From Desulfobacteraceae bacterium UBA5852 (GTDB lineage: Bacteria > Desulfobacterota > Desulfobacteria > Desulfobacterales > UBA5852), in NCBI GenBank assembly GCA_002432195.1, contig DJGG01000144.1:20676-34975 (forward strand): 14,300 bases of DNA, written 5' to 3'. Under the pieces are notes generated by a model. It did not search any database. It was given only the letters and a program-made list of their open reading frames with translations, and was not told the origin of the DNA. Every line of letters begins with the position of its first letter. The stretch's first letter is position 1. Of the stretch, positions 12,574 to 14,300 are shown one piece after another. A program made the position numbers and the translations under genes.

Positions 12574-13190
12574 GAGAGCCTCCTTTCGATCTGTTTGATC
12601 GAAGGCTCGACCAGAACCAGCCTCTCGTGCTTGAGAATGTCATACACGTTGAGACCTTCGGTGCGCAGCACTTTGACCTTTGGGAGGTTGCGCGAAGAAC
12701 GCTCGAGGACCTCGTCGCTCTGATCGATGACGATCAGTGTGCTGGACAGCGCCAAGCCGGTCAGCATGGCGACGACATCCTTGGTCTTGATGCGCTCCAG
12801 CTTGATCTGGTCCAGAACCACCAAACGGTTGTCCTGCAGCTTGCTGCTCAAAGCCATCTTGAGTGCCAGTTTGCGGACCTTTTTGGGGATCCGGAACGCC
12901 CACGATTTCGGTTTGGGTCCGAAAACCACACCGCCTTTGCGCATCAGCGGGGATTTGATGTCCCCCCGGCGCGCCCGTCCCGTGCCCTTCTGACGGAAAA
13001 GCTTGCGGGTGCTGCCGGTCACATCGCCGCGGTTCTTAACGGAGGCGCTTCCCGCCCGGCGACCGGCCAGCTGCATCTTTACGACTTCATGCAGCACCGC
13101 CGGCTTCACCGGGACGTTGAAGAAATCGTCCGCCAGCTCCGCCTGGGATACTTTTTCGCCTTTCTGATTGAGAACGTCTACGACAGCCAT
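12570..13190 (-). CDS. rplD: 50S ribosomal protein L4
   Basis: L4 is an early assembly protein with a loop reaching into the exit tunnel; in E. coli it also represses the S10 operon. The 206-residue product begins MAVVDVLNQKGEKVSQAELA. The tunnel-loop signature lies at about 55-100 (GDVTGSTRKLFRQKGTGRAR, then KGGVVFGPKPKSWAF). The globular part follows with KVRKLALKMALSSKL. Length is typical. The ATG is fixed by family alignment, but only a weak GAG lies upstream. A 103-base gap with two inverted repeats separates it from rplC. Its end overlaps rplW by four bases. Confidence 0.99.
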   Translation of the reverse strand: MAVVDVLNQKGEKVSQAELADDFFNVPVKPAVLHEVVKMQLAGRRAGSASVKNRGDVTGSTRKLFRQKGTGRARRGDIKSPLMRKGGVVFGPKPKSWAFRIPKKVRKLALKMALSSKLQDNRLVVLDQIKLERIKTKDVVAMLTGLALSSTLIVIDQSDEVLERSSRNLPKVKVLRTEGLNVYDILKHERLVLVEPSIKQIERRLS

Positions 13191-13228
13191 TGCGAACTCG
13201 TTTTCTGTTTGAAGGGTTGGACATCGTC

Positions 13229-13248
13229 CGGTGCATGCGCGCGCACCG
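13229..13248 (-). other. inverted repeat in the rplC-rplD gap (predicted mRNA hairpin 2)
   Basis: CGGTGC and GCACCG form a perfect 6-bp stem with an 8-base GC-rich loop. It lies 38 bases before the rplD start, ten bases below the stem at 13258-13273. No T-run follows closely. Confidence 0.4.
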
Positions 13249-13257
13249 TAGCATCAT

Positions 13258-13273
13258 CCGGCCATGCCGCCGG
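13258..13273 (-). other. inverted repeat in the rplC-rplD gap (predicted mRNA hairpin 1)
   Basis: CCGGC and GCCGG form a perfect 5-bp GC stem with a 6-base loop (GGCATG), 20 bases after the rplC stop. Confidence 0.4.
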
Positions 13274-13293
13274 GGACGTCGGCATCACGCGCT

Positions 13294-13923
13294 TCAGCGG
13301 ACCCCTTGCGGTCGGTTGACCAGTACCAGGCCCATTCGGTGGCCCGGCACGGCTCCCCGCAGAAGCACCAGGTTCTGTTCCGGGCGGATATCGACGATCT
13401 GCAGGTGTTTCATGGTCTGCCGTTGGTTACCGTACTGCCCGGGAAACTTCTTGCCTTTGACCACCCGCCCCGGGTACGTAGCGTTGCCCACGGAGCCAGG
13501 CACGCGGTGCATCTTAACGCCGTGGGTAGCACGGTTTCCGCTGAACCCATGCCGCTTGATGACGCCGGCAAAGCCACGACCCTTGGTGGTACCGATGACA
13601 TCCACCCGGTCTCCCACCTTAAAAATATCGGTTCCGATCGTCTGCCCCACCGTGTAGGCGGTTGGGTCATCTACGGATACTTCGCGCAGCATGGCGAAAT
13701 TACCGCCCGCCGCGCGCATGTGCCCCAACAGCGGCTTGCTCAGACGCCGAATTTTTTTGGTGCCGAACCCCAGTTGCAGGGCGTCGTAGCCGTCGGTTGC
13801 CTTGGTTTTGACCTGGGTCACCACACAAGGTCCGAGTTCCACCACGGTCACAGGCACCGACCCCCCGTTCGGTTCGAACAGGCTGGTCATTCCGAGCTTT
13901 CTACCAATCAGTCCTTTGCACAT
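13294..13923 (-). CDS. rplC: 50S ribosomal protein L3
   Basis: L3 binds near the 3' end of 23S rRNA and sends a loop towards the peptidyl transferase centre. The 209-residue product starts MCKGLIGRKLGMTSLFEPNG, where GRKLGMT is the family hallmark. It contains the signature GFSGNRATHGVKMHRVPGS (about 124-142) and the loop PGRVVKGKKFPGQYGNQRQT (about 149-168). The frame is open 15 codons further upstream, but those residues overlap the end of rpsJ and are unlike L3. GGGGAA lies ten bases before the chosen ATG. The gap after the gene is 103 bases, unusually long here. Confidence 0.99.
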   Translation of the reverse strand: MCKGLIGRKLGMTSLFEPNGGSVPVTVVELGPCVVTQVKTKATDGYDALQLGFGTKKIRRLSKPLLGHMRAAGGNFAMLREVSVDDPTAYTVGQTIGTDIFKVGDRVDVIGTTKGRGFAGVIKRHGFSGNRATHGVKMHRVPGSVGNATYPGRVVKGKKFPGQYGNQRQTMKHLQIVDIRPEQNLVLLRGAVPGHRMGLVLVNRPQGVR

Positions 13924-13948
13924 GTCTTCAACATTCCCCGGGCTGGCA

Positions 13949-14260
13949 CTAGAGTTTGATTTCCACATCGACGCCAGGTGAAAGATCCAGCTTCATCAGG
14001 GCATCCACCGTCTGCTGCGTGGGATCCAAGATGTCCAGCAGGCGCTTGTGGGTCCGGATCTCAAACTGCTCGCGGGATTTCTTGTCGATATGCGGCGAGC
14101 GCAGCACGGTGTATTTGCTGATATGCGTCGGCAGCGGAATCGGGCCGACGACTTTGGCACCGGTCTTGTTGGCCGTATCGACGATATCGGTGGCCGATTG
14201 ATCCAGCAGCTTGTGATCGTAGGCCTTGAGTCTGATCCGGATCTTGGTGTTCATGATCAT
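13949..14260 (-). CDS. rpsJ: 30S ribosomal protein S10
   Basis: S10 is a 30S head protein that also acts as NusE in antitermination. From the chosen ATG the product is 103 residues: MIMNTKIRIRLKAYDHKLLD, then the VDTANKTGAKVVGPIPLPTH loop, the signature RSPHIDKKSREQFEIRTHKR and the end DLSPGVDVEIKL. Three in-frame ATGs lie close together (14269, 14260, 14254), giving 106, 103 or 101 residues. AGGGA lies 3, 12 or 18 bases before them, so the exact start is uncertain. It starts about 20 bases after the tuf stop, leaving no room for a structured leader. Confidence 0.97.
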   Translation of the reverse strand: MIMNTKIRIRLKAYDHKLLDQSATDIVDTANKTGAKVVGPIPLPTHISKYTVLRSPHIDKKSREQFEIRTHKRLLDILDPTQQTVDALMKLDLSPGVDVEIKL

Positions 14261-14279
14261 GGCAGTCATCTTTCCCTGG

Positions 14280-14300
14280 TTATTCGATGATTTCGCTGAC
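14280..14300 (-). CDS. tuf: elongation factor Tu, C-terminal end only (partial)
   Basis: The last 21 bases read on the minus strand as Val-Ser-Glu-Ile-Ile-Glu followed by TAA. VSEIIE-stop is a very common end of bacterial EF-Tu, and tuf is the usual gene before rpsJ where the str and S10 clusters are joined. Only six codons are visible, so the call rests on this ending and on position. The rest of the gene lies beyond the window edge. Confidence 0.8.
   Translation of the reverse strand, partial: VSEIIE

Noticed and set aside
12627..13319. Plus-strand open frame of 230 residues opposite rplD
   Set aside because: It mirrors the L4 gene. No binding site or recognisable protein; a composition artefact.
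13924..13968. Upstream extension of rplC by 15 codons into rpsJ
   Set aside because: The extra residues are not L3-like, and the MCKGLIGRKLGMT start has its own binding site.
1..14300. A novel defence, mobile or biosynthetic system
   Set aside because: Every gene is a recognisable translation, secretion or transcription component in conserved order, with no foreign insert, repeat array or unknown gene.

Overview
This window is one continuous, single-strand ribosomal-protein superoperon. Every credible gene lies on the minus strand, so transcription runs from high to low coordinates. The first six codons read from the right edge are the last residues of elongation factor Tu (tuf). They are followed by the S10 cluster (rpsJ-rplC-rplD-rplW-rplB-rpsS-rplV-rpsC-rplP-rpmC-rpsQ), the spc cluster (rplN-rplX-rplE-rpsN-rpsH-rplF-rplR-rpsE-rpmD-rplO-secY-infA-rpmJ) and the alpha cluster (rpsM-rpsK-rpsD-rpoA-rplQ). 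The left edge is reached 33 bases after the rplQ stop.

The organism is a GC-rich bacterium (judged by eye). The sequence flavour of S10, S5, L2, L22 and SecY, the 339-residue RpoA and the C-terminally extended L17 resemble Deltaproteobacteria (Desulfobacterota, perhaps a Desulfobacterales sulfate reducer). This is a judgement from remembered family sequences, not a search. The zinc-binding forms of S14, S4, L36 and L24 fit a lineage with cysteine-containing ribosomal proteins.

The genes supply both ribosomal subunits, initiation factor IF-1, the SecY translocation channel and the RNA polymerase alpha subunit, so ribosome, translocon and polymerase output are linked on what is probably one transcript. 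Most junctions are tight: overlaps at rplD/rplW, rplP/rpmC and rpmD/rplO, and one base between rplO and secY. The longer gaps (about 60-111 bases: rplC/rplD, rplB/rpsS, rplF/rplR, rpsN/rpsH, secY/infA, infA/rpmJ, rpsD/rpoA) hold short GC-rich inverted repeats in all but rpsN/rpsH. None has a following T-run, so I call no intrinsic terminator. I found no convincing promoter, no mobile element, no CRISPR array and no tRNA or rRNA. No stretch over 300 bases is without a gene.

Nothing here is a new biological system; this is a core housekeeping locus. The points worth a second look are fine-scale. Five genes start with TTG and all five encode small-subunit proteins. rpsQ has no visible ribosome binding site and sits in frame behind the amber stop of rpmC. 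There is no adk or map between secY and infA. There is no room for the classic L4 and S4 leader elements. Paired hairpins occur in several intergenic gaps, and L17 has a low-complexity tail.
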